Source: Centrapalus pauciflorus (Eukaryota; Streptophyta; Magnoliopsida; Asterales; Asteraceae). From it: a DNA stretch of 64,000 nucleotides. The notes under the pieces were generated by a model that had not been told where the DNA came from, did no database searches, and worked only from the letters and a program-made list of their open reading frames with translations. The translations under genes were made by a program, and so were the position numbers. Each line of letters begins with the position of its first letter. Position 1 is the stretch's first letter. Location: contig JAANYP010009622.1 in the NCBI GenBank assembly GCA_020465985.1, positions 186,001-250,000 on the forward strand, read 5' to 3'. Of the stretch, positions 46,865-59,720 are shown piece after piece.

Positions 46865-48613
46865 CTAGGCTATCTTTTCTGTAGTCTCCTGGATGATCTC
46901 AGGTCCAGTAATTTGGCTATCTCCTACCTCAGCCCAGCAAAGTGGTGATCGACACTTTCGCCCATAGAGTGCCTCGAATGGAGCGGTCTTACTACTCGAG
47001 TGATAGCTGTTGTTATAGGAAAACTCGACTAATGGCAGGTGTCTGTCCCAACTTTTGCCAAAGTCGATAACACATGCCCTTAGCATGTCTTCCAAAGTCT
47101 GAATCGTCCTTTCACTCTGACCATCCGTCTGTGGGTGATAGGCTGTGCTCATATCTAGGCGTGTAGCCAATGCCTCTTGCAATGACTGCCAAAATCTTGA
47201 TGTGAACCGGCTGTCCCTATCTGATATAATTGATACAGGCACTCCATGCCTTGAGACGACTTCTTTAAGATAGATTCGTGTTAACTTATCCATCTTATCA
47301 GTCTCTTTGATTGGCAAGAAGTGTGTGGTCTTTGTGATTCGATCCACAATCACCCAAATGGTGTCATAACCTCCAGAAGTCTTTGGCAACTTGGTGATGA
47401 AGTCCATGGTGATATTCTCCCACTTCCATTGGGGTATTTCCGGTTGAACTAACAATCCCAATGGTTTCTGGTGTTCAGCCTTAACTTTCAAACACGTTAA
47501 GCACTTGTTGACATATGTAGCAATGTCAGCCTTCATGTTTGGCCACCAGTACATTCCCTTTAAGTCGTGATACATCTTATCTGACCCTGAGTGAATAGCA
47601 TATCTTGTTTTATGCCCTTCATCCATGACCAGCTTCCTCACGCCTCCGAGTTTTGGTAGCCAGATTCTGCCCATGAAGTACCGACATCCATCTGACTTGA
47701 TTTCAAACTGCTTATCTATTCCTCTCAAGGCTTCATCCAGTAGATTACCCTCCTTGACTGATTCTTCTTGTGCCTCGCGGACTTGAGAGTTTAGGTTTGA
47801 CTGTATAATCATGACCAAGGCTCGGACTCTCAAAGGTTTAACCCCTTCCTTTCGGCTCAGGGCATCAGCTACAACATTCGCCTTACCGGGATGAGAACGA
47901 ATCTCGCAGTCATAATCGCTAAGCCGCTCCACCCAACGACGTTGCCTCATATTTAACTCTTTCTGATTCAGAATATGTAGAAGGCTTTTATGGTCTGTAA
48001 ACACCGTGCACTTAGTTCCGTACAGGTAGTGCCTCTTGAGATCAAACACCACTGCTCCGAGCTCCAAGTCATGAGTCGTATAGTTCACCTCGTGGATCTT
48101 GAGCTACCGTGATGCGTAAGCAATGACTTTATCCCTTTGCATGAGCACACAACCTAATCCATTGTGTGAGGCATCATAGTAGACCACAAAATTTTCTGTC
48201 CCTTCAGGTAAGGACAGAATTGGTGCACTACACAATCTTTGTTTTAACTGTTGAAACGCCTTTTCCTGCTCTTCACCCCAGTTGTACTTCACATCTTTCC
48301 GAGTCAGCTCCGTTAGGGAATGTCTTCTTCTCGAACCTTTACTTGATGATAACCGGATTTGGAGATCGTGTCGTGTAGACCTTGCTACTAAAAGAGTTAC
48401 AGTCTGGTCGGCCGGCTCCTGAGTGAGCGGTGGGATCGGTGCGGAGGATGGTCCTCCGACCTCAAACTGGGAAGGGATTCCTTCCTCTTGTCTCCACTCA
48501 CGGAGAGTCTCGGGTATCCAATCCCATCTACGGGCGTTTGCCCGTCGTTGCTGGGGTGGGGGACTTGGTTGAGGAGTCGGGATGGGAAAAGACTCCTGCC
48601 TCGGTGTGATCAC
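46865..48613 (-). pseudogene. pol: Gypsy-D leader remnant - RNase H - integrase frame
   Basis: One frame from 48613 to 46865 with a single TAG (48104-48106, in place of Gln in YASRQ). It starts in the leader ORF (PIPTPQPSPPPQQR), then passes through a scrap that in another frame reads GYHQVKVREEDIP (RT), then LTELTRKD and RNase H (ENFVVYYDASHNGLGCVLMQ, VADALSRKEG). The integrase is complete: finger HSGSDKMYHDL with CLTCLKVK, core NITMDFITKL (D), IISDRDSRF (D) and GQSERTIQTLE (E). It lacks gag, protease and RT. Confidence 0.9.
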
Positions 48614-48913
48614 CCTCTTTCGGGGTGTAAAATCATCTTCGGGCCGTTAGGGTAGGGACGGTACGGCTTGAACGATGGAACCTCTGGGTGGTATGGGGTG
48701 TAGGCGGGGATCACCGGGGGTGGTGGATCCACTCCGGCGTCGTCCTCTTCCATTGGTTCCTCCTCGTCTGACTCTTCCATGGGATCCTCGTCTTCCGAGG
48801 GGTCTTCCTCCTCAGTTGGGTCCTACTTCAGAAAACACCTCCAGGTTGTATTGGCTGGTGGGGGTATACTCCTCTTCCGAGTCAGACAAAATGATTATCT
48901 CTTGGTTGGACAT
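48614..48913 (-). pseudogene. Gypsy-D leader ORF, N-terminal part
   Basis: ATG at 48911-48913 (MSNQEIIILSDSEEE) matches the start of the Gypsy-A leader ORF at 7333. The acidic segment is broken by an indel near 48825 and the frame rejoins before 48613. Together with 7333-8091 it shows a conserved ORF upstream of gag. Confidence 0.65.
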
Positions 48914-49033
48914 GTTTTCTGCTATAAAGGTCCATGAATAGTCTTTTAGTTAGTTAAAAAATATTTTCATAATCAGTAATACTTAAGTGCAGTTATAGTC
49001 TAGGGTACTAATGCAACCTAGTTCACTATAACT

Positions 49034-49048
49034 ATGGCTCTGATACCA
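49034..49048 (-). other. Primer binding site of Gypsy-D
   Basis: The minus strand reads TTGGTATCAGAGCC close to the LTR end, matching the initiator Met tRNA complement. Confidence 0.9.
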
Positions 49049-49051
49049 ATC

Positions 49052-49937
49052 TGTCACACCCCGTTACCCTGGTTGGCAACGAAACGTGACGTCGCGGAAG
49101 CATAACCATAATCATAACGAACGACCACTATATGGACGTTTTTAAAAATTACATCGTTAAAACTTTAAAATATAGCAATGTTTTACATAGACTGATATGA
49201 AGAAAAGAAGTTCGCACATCACCGAGATTTAAGTACATAATTAAAGTATTCAAAATAATGCAGCTAAATCTCCGGTAGTTTTGAAAATGCATGCGACTCC
49301 GTAGATGCGGAAGCTTGAAAAATACGTCTGATGGCACACTTGCCTTAATTTCCTGAAAAAATACACGCTAAAATACGTCAACAAAAATTGTTGGTGAGCT
49401 CATAGGTTTACACGTAAATCTGACTTGTATGGACAACAACAGTAGAGTTTGAATTTAAAAAATCATAAATTCCATGTTATTTATTACATATAAACCATCA
49501 TGCAACCGAAGCTTAATTAAAAATGAGTTTGCCCTGTGCAGTATTCTCATACGTAATACCATGTGTTAAATATATATGCACTCGCTGTTAGCCGAACCGA
49601 ACTAACCCGAATAGGGGACATGACTCCCGATAGATCTATCCATAATATATTCGCGCTTACAAATAAATGCAATTAACGGTTCATGATATAAGGGCTGATG
49701 GAACCACATGTGTAATACATAATAGAAATGAAGTTGTTTTCGTGTCCATATAAAAACGAAGCATGTATTTCAACCCCAAAACATAACATTGTGAAAATAG
49801 GGGCTATGAGGACTCATCGTGAGTGTGATGGCAAAAACGAGCGTAAAATGCTATTTAGCGTAAGTTGATGGGTGATGCACCGGATGAGTTTAATCGAGAC
49901 CTAAATGATAATAGGGACTTAATATCTCGGATATATG

Positions 49938-50004
<67 letters not shown>

Positions 50005-51055
50005 TTACAAGTTTATAAATAAAACCCGCTTAAAACGTCAAGTTTATATATATATAATTTTCCAGCTTTTTCGAAAGTTTTTCGGCCTATTTTGAGGCTG
50101 TTTTTGACCAAGCTCCAAAACGTTTTAGGCTTTGGTTTTCTTGGACATTAAACTACAATATACAAAGAATTTTTAAAGTCAAGAACGACAATTTTTCGAG
50201 ATATTTAGGTTGGGAAAAAAGCTTGTTGAAAACCCTATGTTGGTCATTTTTGAGTTGTCAAACTTTCGGTTTCCCAAATAATTTCTGGAGGTCTTAAACT
50301 CCAAAATAAATTATGAAAACTTCCAGATCTATAGTTAATACATAGATCTAACTTTTGAGACAAGAATCAACTCATTTCGTTAAGTTATGAATTAGTTATG
50401 ATTTTTCAAAGTCGATATAAATATTCTGCCGAAAATCCGTAGTTTATAAACTTGAAATAACTAATGATTCTTGTTGTTTATTCAAAGACTACTTGTATAA
50501 AAGTTATAAAACACATATATATCACATGTTTTCATAATATTTACAAACAACTTAAAAACAAAACTAGAAATTTATAAACTTGGGTTTTTATGAAACTTGT
50601 TGTTGTTGGTGATTATATATATTATGCAAGACTTATATAAACATAAATATAAGATGAAATAAGCTAGTATTTACTTACTTTGATGTATTTAGAAATGTAT
50701 TCTTGTATTTCCTTTTTCTTGTAATTTCATAAATACTTTTGGATGCATTGTTTTTATGAATTGTTTTAGTCTTGCATAATTAATGTTATGTAATTGTATT
50801 AGTGTATGATTAGTGTCACTAATCATAATTTAATTATGTACTGAGTTGAATTAATCCCTCATATCGTAAATCGATCGAATTAATTGATTTCCCGATTCAT
50901 CGCACCGATGAATTTGATTCTAATTGAGTTGAATTTTCTAAAAAACATTGTTAATCACCTTGATTAATTTCTAATGACCACTGATTAGGTTATAATTGGC
51001 TATTAAATACTGATTAGATCGTAGTTGCTAACCCGGTTTAATGCCGGCTGTTACA
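49052..51055 (-). repeat. 5' LTR of Gypsy-D (deleted promoter region)
   Basis: 2004 bp, matching the 3' LTR but lacking about 394 bp corresponding to 45551-45944, with the junction at 50693-50702 at a shared GTATTTAGA. It also lacks about 45 bp near 50540. The missing part includes the TATAAATA. Confidence 0.9.
49930..50002. repeat. (TA)n microsatellite in 5' LTR of Gypsy-D
   Basis: TA array at the same site as 44728-44802 in the partner LTR, with adjoining LTR bases lost. Confidence 0.97.
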
Positions 51056-51318
51056 ACAGAGAGCCCTGGCATACCAAAATGCCTATTACCAGCACCATGA
51101 CTGGGCATATTGGGAGGGAGTCCGACATCACTAGGACTCTGTATCCGGTATGCCATATCAGTCTTATGAGGATTACACGATGCCCGATTACCAGGCCTAT
51201 AACCCTACCGTAGATACTTATCAGCGCTATCCGGCGCATGGCAGGCAGGACCTCCCAGACCCGATGCCTCCTCACTTGGTTCCGCCGACTGCACAGTTCA
51301 CCTCTGGCCAAAACCCGT
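51056..51318 (+). pseudogene. Athila env-position ORF b, C-terminal part
   Basis: Directly after Gypsy-D the coding continues as RALAYQNAYYQHHDWAYWEG and, after a stop, MPDYQAYNPTVDTYQRYPAH. It is Tyr/Pro/Gln-rich, ending at TGA near 51318. It joins 43840 across the Gypsy-D insertion. Confidence 0.65.
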
Positions 51319-52231
51319 GAACCGACTTCTTCAACAGCGTCTTCGGTCCTCCTCTGCTGCCTCCTCCATTTGGATGATCAGGTACTATCCTTCCTTATTC
51401 TTTACTTTTCTGTCTTTTCTTTTATTTTAGTTTATTATGCATTTAATTTCTTTATCGTAATTTTCATTTATTTTTAATTCTTAGCCGAGTCATTTCTTCC
51501 CCAATCGAGTCTTGTTTGCCGATCAGGCCGTGGAACATGATGATAAATAGAAAATACATGTACGAGGGAATTGGCTAGTGTTGACAGGATATTTTATAAT
51601 TAAGAAAAGAGTCGTAGTGATAATTAAAATTTCTGCCATGTAAAATGAATTTAAGTACGTTAAAATTTATTTGGCCTTAAATATAAGTAATGTGTCAAAA
51701 GATTTTTGAAACCCATGCAATAAGGGAAAGAACTTAATCATGTTTTAGCCTCAAAGATGAGTTAATTGTATTCTAGATGGTTTGGGAAACTAAGTCCGTA
51801 GGGGTACCATTCATGCCTAATCCCCTAAAACCATTTGGTTTGGGAGTGGTTGACCGAAATCTCGGTACATGGACCATCTAGATAATCTAGTTTGAAAAGA
51901 AAATAGATAGAATCATGGTGTTAAAAAGAAAGAAAAATTTGTCGTAAACATGCAAAGAGGAAAAGATGGTCGGAAGACCCACATGTTTTAAGTATCGTAA
52001 CCTTGAGCTAGAAGGGTATTTTCAAGAGTGAGATACATTATATAAATTCTAAGGGAAGTATATTTTAACTGAAAACATCTTCAATTTACATTTTAAGAAT
52101 TTTAATGCATTAGTACGAAGGCTAGCTTAACATAAAATTCCTAGAGTCACTGCTAATACATGCTCGTTACATAGTTAGTTTTGATTCAAAAAGTTTGTTC
52201 GGGGACGACCAATAGTTAAGTTGGGGATATT
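51319..52231 (+). other. Athila 3' noncoding region with polypurine tract
   Basis: No ORF of note. It ends in AAGTTGGGGATATT (52218-52231), the polypurine tract that primes plus-strand synthesis at the 3' LTR. Confidence 0.7.
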
Positions 52232-53328
52232 TGATGAGTCTATAATTTATATAGTTTCAGAGTCATTTTATGATCATTTTAAGCACTGATACTTCGTAAA
52301 ATCCATATTATTACTCCAAGTTTGTATTTCGGGCCAAGATATTAAAAAGAAGTAATTCGAGAGAATTCAGAGCAAACCGAGCCGAAGGGGGCGCAGGCCT
52401 GCGCCACCTTGCGCTCCACAAAGAATTCCAGCTGTCCAGATACATTCCAGCGCATGGCAGCAAAACCCTAGCCGCATCCAGGCGCAGGGGGGCGCAGGTC
52501 TGCGCTAGAGCGGCGCAAAAACACATTTTACAACTTGTGGAACCCTAATCTCGACTTCTTATAAATAGAGGTCGAGGGGCAGCCTTAGAGAAGGTCCCGA
52601 CGTGTGTGAAAGTGTGTCGAAGCCTTGCCGGAGTGGATCTACGATACGAGAACGAAGACGGTGATTCGCTAGCTACCCAATGACTCAGATCTACATTGTT
52701 GAAGAGTATACGAAGAGCTGCTAATCCCATTAGCCGTTTGCGGAGGATCTACGGCTAAGTTTACTCTACCTTAATTTATCATGCTTTGATGTATTTGTAT
52801 TGAGTGAGATCTATTATGTGTATGCAAATGATAAGCATTCGACTATGATTATGATTGTATGTTTTGATTGGTAAAAGCAAGATAGTTTATCGTGGTACTA
52901 TTATTTGTGCCGAGTCCATTAGCTTAGGGATTAAGACAAGTATTAATATTGCATACGCTATGCCGAGAGTTTTTGGTTAAAACATGTTTAAGTAATTTAG
53001 TCGTGCAATTGATTATGTCTATGTGATCGTTGCATGAAATTATATTGAGTAATACTTATGTCGTGGTGATCCTATGAACAATTATTCGTCTCTTTATTGT
53101 TTATCTACTACATTAGTTATTTTGCCATTAATTTTAGTTACAAAGCGATAGCAAATCATTAATTTAAACAAATAATTCAAATTCACAATTTAAGTGTTTT
53201 CAATAAACTTATAAGGCTAATAACCAAACCCTAATTACGACCACACTCCCTATGGATTCGACACTTACTTCTCTAGCTAAATAGTGGATATAAGGACTAA
53301 ATTTACGGGTCACAATGACGGCCCGTCA
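52232..53328 (+). repeat. 3' LTR of the Athila element
   Basis: 1097 bp, collinear with 28758-29864, with both GC palindromes (52385-52404, 52481-52506) and the TATA box (52560-52568). It ends GGCCCGTCA before the CCCGC duplication. Confidence 0.93.
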
Positions 53329-54720
<1,392 letters not shown>

Positions 54721-54951
54721 GAATATATAACGCCTTGCTTTTTAATTGTGCGTTTATTAGGCAATTTGCGTTTTAAAATGTAATTCGTGAATTTAAATGA
54801 AGTTAATTGCTAAATAATGTAATTAAGTAATGGAAATTAATTAATCAAGTAAAACATATGTGATGAATTATAATAAGAACTAAAACTTATAAAAAAAATG
54901 GGATATACAAAAGTTTGTTGCTTAACTAAGAAATATGAGACTTTGAGAAAA

Positions 54952-54960
54952 TATAAATAC
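54952..54960 (+). promoter_or_regulatory. TATA box of Gypsy-E LTR
   Basis: TATAAATAC after GAGAAAA, present also at 61435-61443. Confidence 0.6.
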
Positions 54961-55344
54961 TCAAATGTTGGGTCACCCTTTTCATTTCTTTTTAAACACC
55001 AAAATAATTCTCTATACTTTTCTCTTCAAGTCATACGGTTTCACCATCTTCTTCACCTCAAGTTTCACCATTTGTGCAAATAATCAAAGATTCAAGCTAT
55101 AATCAATCATCAAAGCAACAATCTGCAAGATTCTTGAGGTAATTCTAACTTTTATTCTTTCTTTGGTACAAAATGAAGCCTACGGCTTCTTATGCATAGG
55201 AAACCAAAAAATCAGAAATTTTAAACATCAAATCTAGCTATGTTTAGTATTAAAAAGTTGAGATTAAAGCACGCATGTTATATATATGAACTTAAATTGA
55301 AGAATGAGGGTGTGTTGTGTCTTGTGTGTTTGCGTGGGTGTATA

Positions 55345-55640
55345 ACACTGAAACCAAGAAGGTTTCGGTATATATACCGAAACCACCTAATATGTACCGA
55401 AACCCACCAAGATCTACAAGTATATACCGAAACCTTTGTATACTACTGAAACCTTGAGGTAAATACCGCAACCTCTTATGAGTATACCGAAACCTTGATG
55501 GTTTTGGTACTCCCAAATTGCCGAGACCAATAATACCGAGACCCCACATAATTACAGAGACCTACTGAAACTATAATATGTATACCGAAACCTTGGGAAG
55601 GTTTCGGTACCCTTAAAATGTTGAATACCGAAACTACATG
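55345..55640 (+). repeat. Cluster of TACCGAAAC motifs
   Basis: In 300 bp there are six CCGAAAC copies, two inverted (GGTTTCGGTA), and about seven one-base variants (such as CTGAAACC, CCGCAACC, CCGAGACC). Spacing is irregular, about 15-35 bp. Confidence 0.85.
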
Positions 55641-55671
55641 GATCCAGCATGTTATGTGTGGTGTGTGCATA

Positions 55672-55673
<2 letters not shown>

Positions 55674-55757
<84 letters not shown>

Positions 55758-55773
55758 TAAATATTTTTTGTGA

Positions 55774-55871
<98 letters not shown>

Positions 55872-55907
55872 ATGAACATAAATTTCAATCAACCAACCAC
55901 AACAAAT

Positions 55908-55984
<77 letters not shown>
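55674..55984. repeat. Three (TA)n arrays
   Basis: Arrays at about 55674-55755, 55779-55859 (ending in TG repeats) and 55919-55984. Long Tyr/Ile frames across them are shadows. Confidence 0.95.
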
Positions 55985-55987
<3 letters not shown>

Positions 55988-56064
55988 CGAGCATAGAATT
56001 CTATAATTTTTACAAATTATAACACACATTTAATCATTTAAATATCAACTTTTCATGATATTGG

Positions 56065-56106
<42 letters not shown>
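56065..56106. repeat. (TA)n array
   Basis: TA array directly left of the small inverted-repeat element, passing into a GA run at 56107-56122. Confidence 0.95.
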
Positions 56107-56122
<16 letters not shown>

Positions 56123-56341
56123 GGAGGTTCAATGGAAAACCAACATGCATCGGAAAACCTTGGAAAATCTCCATGCACCACTACAAATGCACCACAATTC
56201 CCGCGTGATGCACCAAATTCCCACGTGATGCATCAACTTCCCGCGTGATGCATCGACTTCCCGCGTGATGCATCACCTGATCCAATGGCTAGAAAGTGGT
56301 TCCCAGGTTTTTCCGATGTATATAGGTTTTCCATTGAACCC

Positions 56342-56345
<4 letters not shown>
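56107..56345. mobile_element. Small inverted-repeat element with tandem 20-mers
   Basis: Ends GGTTCAATGGAAAACC (56126-56141) and its complement (56325-56340), extended by an ATCGGAAAACC block to about 33 bp. The interior has four copies of a 20-bp unit, CTTCCCGCGTGATGCATCA (56198-56279). TA arrays flank both sides, as expected for an element inserting at TA. Confidence 0.65.

Positions 56346-56421
<76 letters not shown>
56344..56421. repeat. (TA)n array
   Basis: Between the small inverted-repeat element and the first copy of the 140 bp duplication. Confidence 0.95.
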
Positions 56422-56877
<456 letters not shown>

Positions 56878-57855
56878 ATTACAGACACTTCATTGCACGC
56901 ACAATATTAAATTAAAGCGTAATAGTCCGGTTGCGAGTCAAAGCTAAAAGCCAGAGTTAAAGTCTAGATAAGTCAAGCAATTGAGAGCATTATAAAGCGT
57001 TTAACAGTACTGTGAGTAACAGTTATTCATGTTTACATGTATTTTATGTAATTGAGACATAATTTGCTTCTATATGCTTTCTTTGGACTTCAATAGAACG
57101 GTTGTGAGCGACGGCGAACACTGTGGTACAAGCGGTGCCCAGTTTAGCCGGATCTTACATCTGATCTATTAATATGCATGTGTTTATTACTATCTGCTTA
57201 TCTTTCAGCACTTATACAACCAGACTTATTTATGCGTTTCTTTGTGCATTCATAAGCATTTTACATTACAGCAAGCAATTCTGATGCACACCACTATCCC
57301 CAAGCATTATGCGGGTAGCTAGCACGCATCACAGATTGATCATCTGTCAGCGGTAACCCTAGTGGTGGCATCTCCTTTTCATCGTGCAATGTCTCAATTG
57401 TGCAAGCATTCATTCTGGATATAAGCTTTACAAGCAAGCACGATATTTGAGCAGCCTTTTATAGGAACTTTCTTTTAGCCACATATCTTACATGCATCAT
57501 GAGTTTCTGTTAACTCACTAAGCAATTTGCTTACAGTTACTACTCATAATTTTTACAGGCAAAGGTAAAGAGCAAGCTGGACCATCTGCTTAGGTCTACC
57601 ATCTGTTCAACCTAGAGGACTTAGCTCACTATTCAGCTTGTGGTATAGTACTGAGCTGCTTTGGGATCTGGGTAGCTGCTTTATTTATATTGTGATGTAT
57701 TAGCAACTTAGTAATGAACCTTGTAGCATGTGGTGCATGATTCCTTGTAATATTTTATTTAGATTTATGCAAGCTTTAGACTTATTACTATGCTTATGGC
57801 AATTGTTTATTTATTCCTGGGATTAAGCAAGCGTGTTTAAAGCAAGGATGTGACA

Positions 57856-57870
57856 GGATGTTATCAGAGC
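57856..57870 (+). other. Primer binding site of Gypsy-E
   Basis: GGATGTTATCAGAGC next to the LTR end; one base differs from the Met-type TGGTATCAGAGC. Confidence 0.75.
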
Positions 57871-58060
57871 AATAGTTTGAGGGATTCAAGTGTTTGCAAT
57901 ACCACTTAGACTCAAACTTTTAAGCAAAGATATTAGCTTCGAATATCTAGGCTTTAACTTGACCTGAGATAGGCTTTGACTTTACTTTAGGAATTGGGCA
58001 AGTGGGGTAGAATAGAAATTATACCTATTCTTATACAAGCACTATTTATTTTATTACAGA

Positions 58061-58770
58061 AAATGTCTGGATCTGGTGAAGGAGCTGGAGGTGGACTCAC
58101 TCCGAATAGATCATGAAAATGATGCAGACGATGCTCAATGAAAATAATGAGCGTCAGACCAAATTTCTGCAAGACCAGTTTCGTGCTCGTGATGAAGCCG
58201 AACTAGGCACAGAGAAGAACGTAGAAAGAAGCAGCATGATTATACTGGACACCAAAAAGACGACACTGACGAGGAGGAAGCTCATGTAGTCCCTCCTAAG
58301 GGCTGCAACTTCCGTTACTTCAAAGCTTGCGGAGCTCAACCTTTCAAGGGTGCTGCAAACTCTATCAAAGTGCTCGAGTGGATTACTGGCATCGAGCAGA
58401 TATTTCTTATTAGCAACTGTGCTAATGAATCAAAGGTCAGCTTTGCTACTACACTGTTCGAGGGTCGCGCTGTTATGTGGTGGAGATCTCAGGAGAACAT
58501 GCATGGAGCCAACTGGATTAAGTCCCTATCTTGAGATTAATTTTAAGTTATTTTCTTTCGTCAGTATTGCCTGGCTGATGAAAAGAAACATCTGGAAGAG
58601 AAGCTGATGTCTCTTACTTAGGGAACCAAATCGGTGACTGAGTATGAGATCGAATTCACACGTTTAAGCTTGCTGTCTGACTACCAAGTTGCTATAGAAG
58701 AGCGAAAGATCGACCGTTTTCTTATGGGTCTGCACCACGAGTATCAGAAGTTTCTGAAGCATCAAAGATA
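58061..58770 (+). pseudogene. gag: Gypsy-E gag
   Basis: ATG 58061 (MSGSGEGAGGG), with a stop and frameshift early. KGAANSIKVLEWITGIEQIF, FEGRAVMWWRSQ and then TEYEIEFTRLSLLSDYQVAI with IDRFLMGLHHEYQKF are the capsid region. The sequence then passes straight into RT (see next entry). Confidence 0.85.
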
Positions 58771-59250
58771 CGGGCATTACGAGTTTCTTGTTATGCCCTT
58801 TGGCCTCACAAACACACCTACGGCATTCATCGATATTCTCATCTACTCTAAGACGGAAGCTGAGCATGTTGTGCATCTTAGAGAACTGCTAGAGTTGCTG
58901 CGCAAGGAGCGGCTTTATGCTATGTTCTCTAAATGCGAATTTTGGCTGCGACAGGTGCTAACAATCTCGATTTATTCACTCTAAGCTTATATTTTCTTTA
59001 ATTCCATGATCAGCGTTAACTTGCTAATTTTGTATCTTATCAGATCAATTCCTTGGACATGTGATATCTGGTGAAGGAATCTCTCTAGATCCTTCTAATA
59101 TAGAAGCCACTCAAAGCTGGGAAGCTCCCAAATCGGCCACTGAAATTAGAAGTTTCTTGGGATTGGCGTGTTACTACCGTCGATTCATTAAGGACTTCTC
59201 GAAGATAGCTATGCCTCTTATCTCTCTTACTCGCAAGAACATTCCCATTG
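58771..59250 (+). pseudogene. pol: Gypsy-E reverse transcriptase remnant
   Basis: Begins abruptly with RYGHYEFLVMPFGLTNTPTA in frame with gag. A second deletion joins TAF to IDILIYSKTEAEHVVHLREL, removing the residues around the catalytic FIDD. YAMFSKCEFWLRQ follows, then about 90 bp of foreign sequence (58955-59043), then FLGHVISGEGISLDPS and SFLGLACYYRRFIKDFSKI. Confidence 0.87.
58955..59043 (+). other. Intron-like insertion in RT
   Basis: Starts CAG|GTGCTAAC and ends ATCTTATCAG, T-rich, 89 bp. It interrupts a conserved protein block. Removing it at the GT..AG borders does not quite restore the frame (two extra bases). Confidence 0.35.
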
Positions 59251-59720
59251 TTTGGGAAGAAGCTCAAGAAACCGCGTTCCAAACTTTAAAGCAAAAACTC
59301 ATTGAAGCACCAATTCTGGCTTTACCCGAAGGCAACGAAGACTTTGTAGTCTTCAGTGATGCCTCATATCAAGGACTCGGGTGTGTTCTGATGCAAAGGG
59401 GCAGGGTTATAGCATATGCATCTCACCAACTCAAGGATCATGAAAAGAGTCAGTCGACTCATGATCTTGAACTTGCTGTTGTGACTTTTGCACTAAAAAC
59501 ATGGCGTCATTATCTCTACGGCACCAAGTGCCAGTTATATACAGATCACAAGAGTCTCAAATACATTTTCAGTTAGAAGGAACTCAACATGCACCAACGA
59601 CGCTCCATGGAACTCATCAAAGACTATGACTGTGAAATTCTGTATCACCCTGGCAAAGCAAATGTGGTGGCCGATGCACTGAGTCGTAATCTTACTCTAC
59701 CAAATGTTTCTATACTCTGA
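59251..59720 (+). pseudogene. pol: Gypsy-E RNase H
   Basis: PIVWEEAQETAFQTLKQKL, LALPEGNEDFVVFSDASYQG, QRGRVIAYASHQLKDHEK, HDLELAVVTFALKTWRHYL, YTDHKSLKYIF, a TAG at 59574, and KANVVADALSRN. Catalytic Asp and Glu positions are present. Confidence 0.9.

Larger units (their letters stand above)
43841..51055 (-). mobile_element. Gypsy-D, Gypsy-A family, internal deletion derivative
   Basis: Minus-strand element inserted in Athila ORF b; flanks GCAGA (43836-43840) and ACAGA (51056-51060) are a 5-bp duplication with one mismatch. LTRs match the Gypsy-A LTR. The internal part is only 2.7 kb: leader ORF, an RT scrap, RNase H, integrase and chromodomain. Gag, protease and most of RT are gone. Confidence 0.92.

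Noticed and set aside
54898..55083. 61-codon ORF present in both Gypsy-E LTRs (also 61381-61566)
   Set aside because: It spans the TATA box, and its conservation is explained by LTR identity.
55345..55640. CRISPR-like array
   Set aside because: Repeat units are about 9-12 bp, irregular and in both orientations, in a plant nuclear context; no spacer structure.
55476..55994. Long minus-strand ORF rich in alternating Tyr/Ile (also 12030-12248, 42319-42595, 44723-44911, 53804-54031, 56233-56767)
   Set aside because: These are translations of TA microsatellites in the frame that avoids stops; no start context or conservation supports them.
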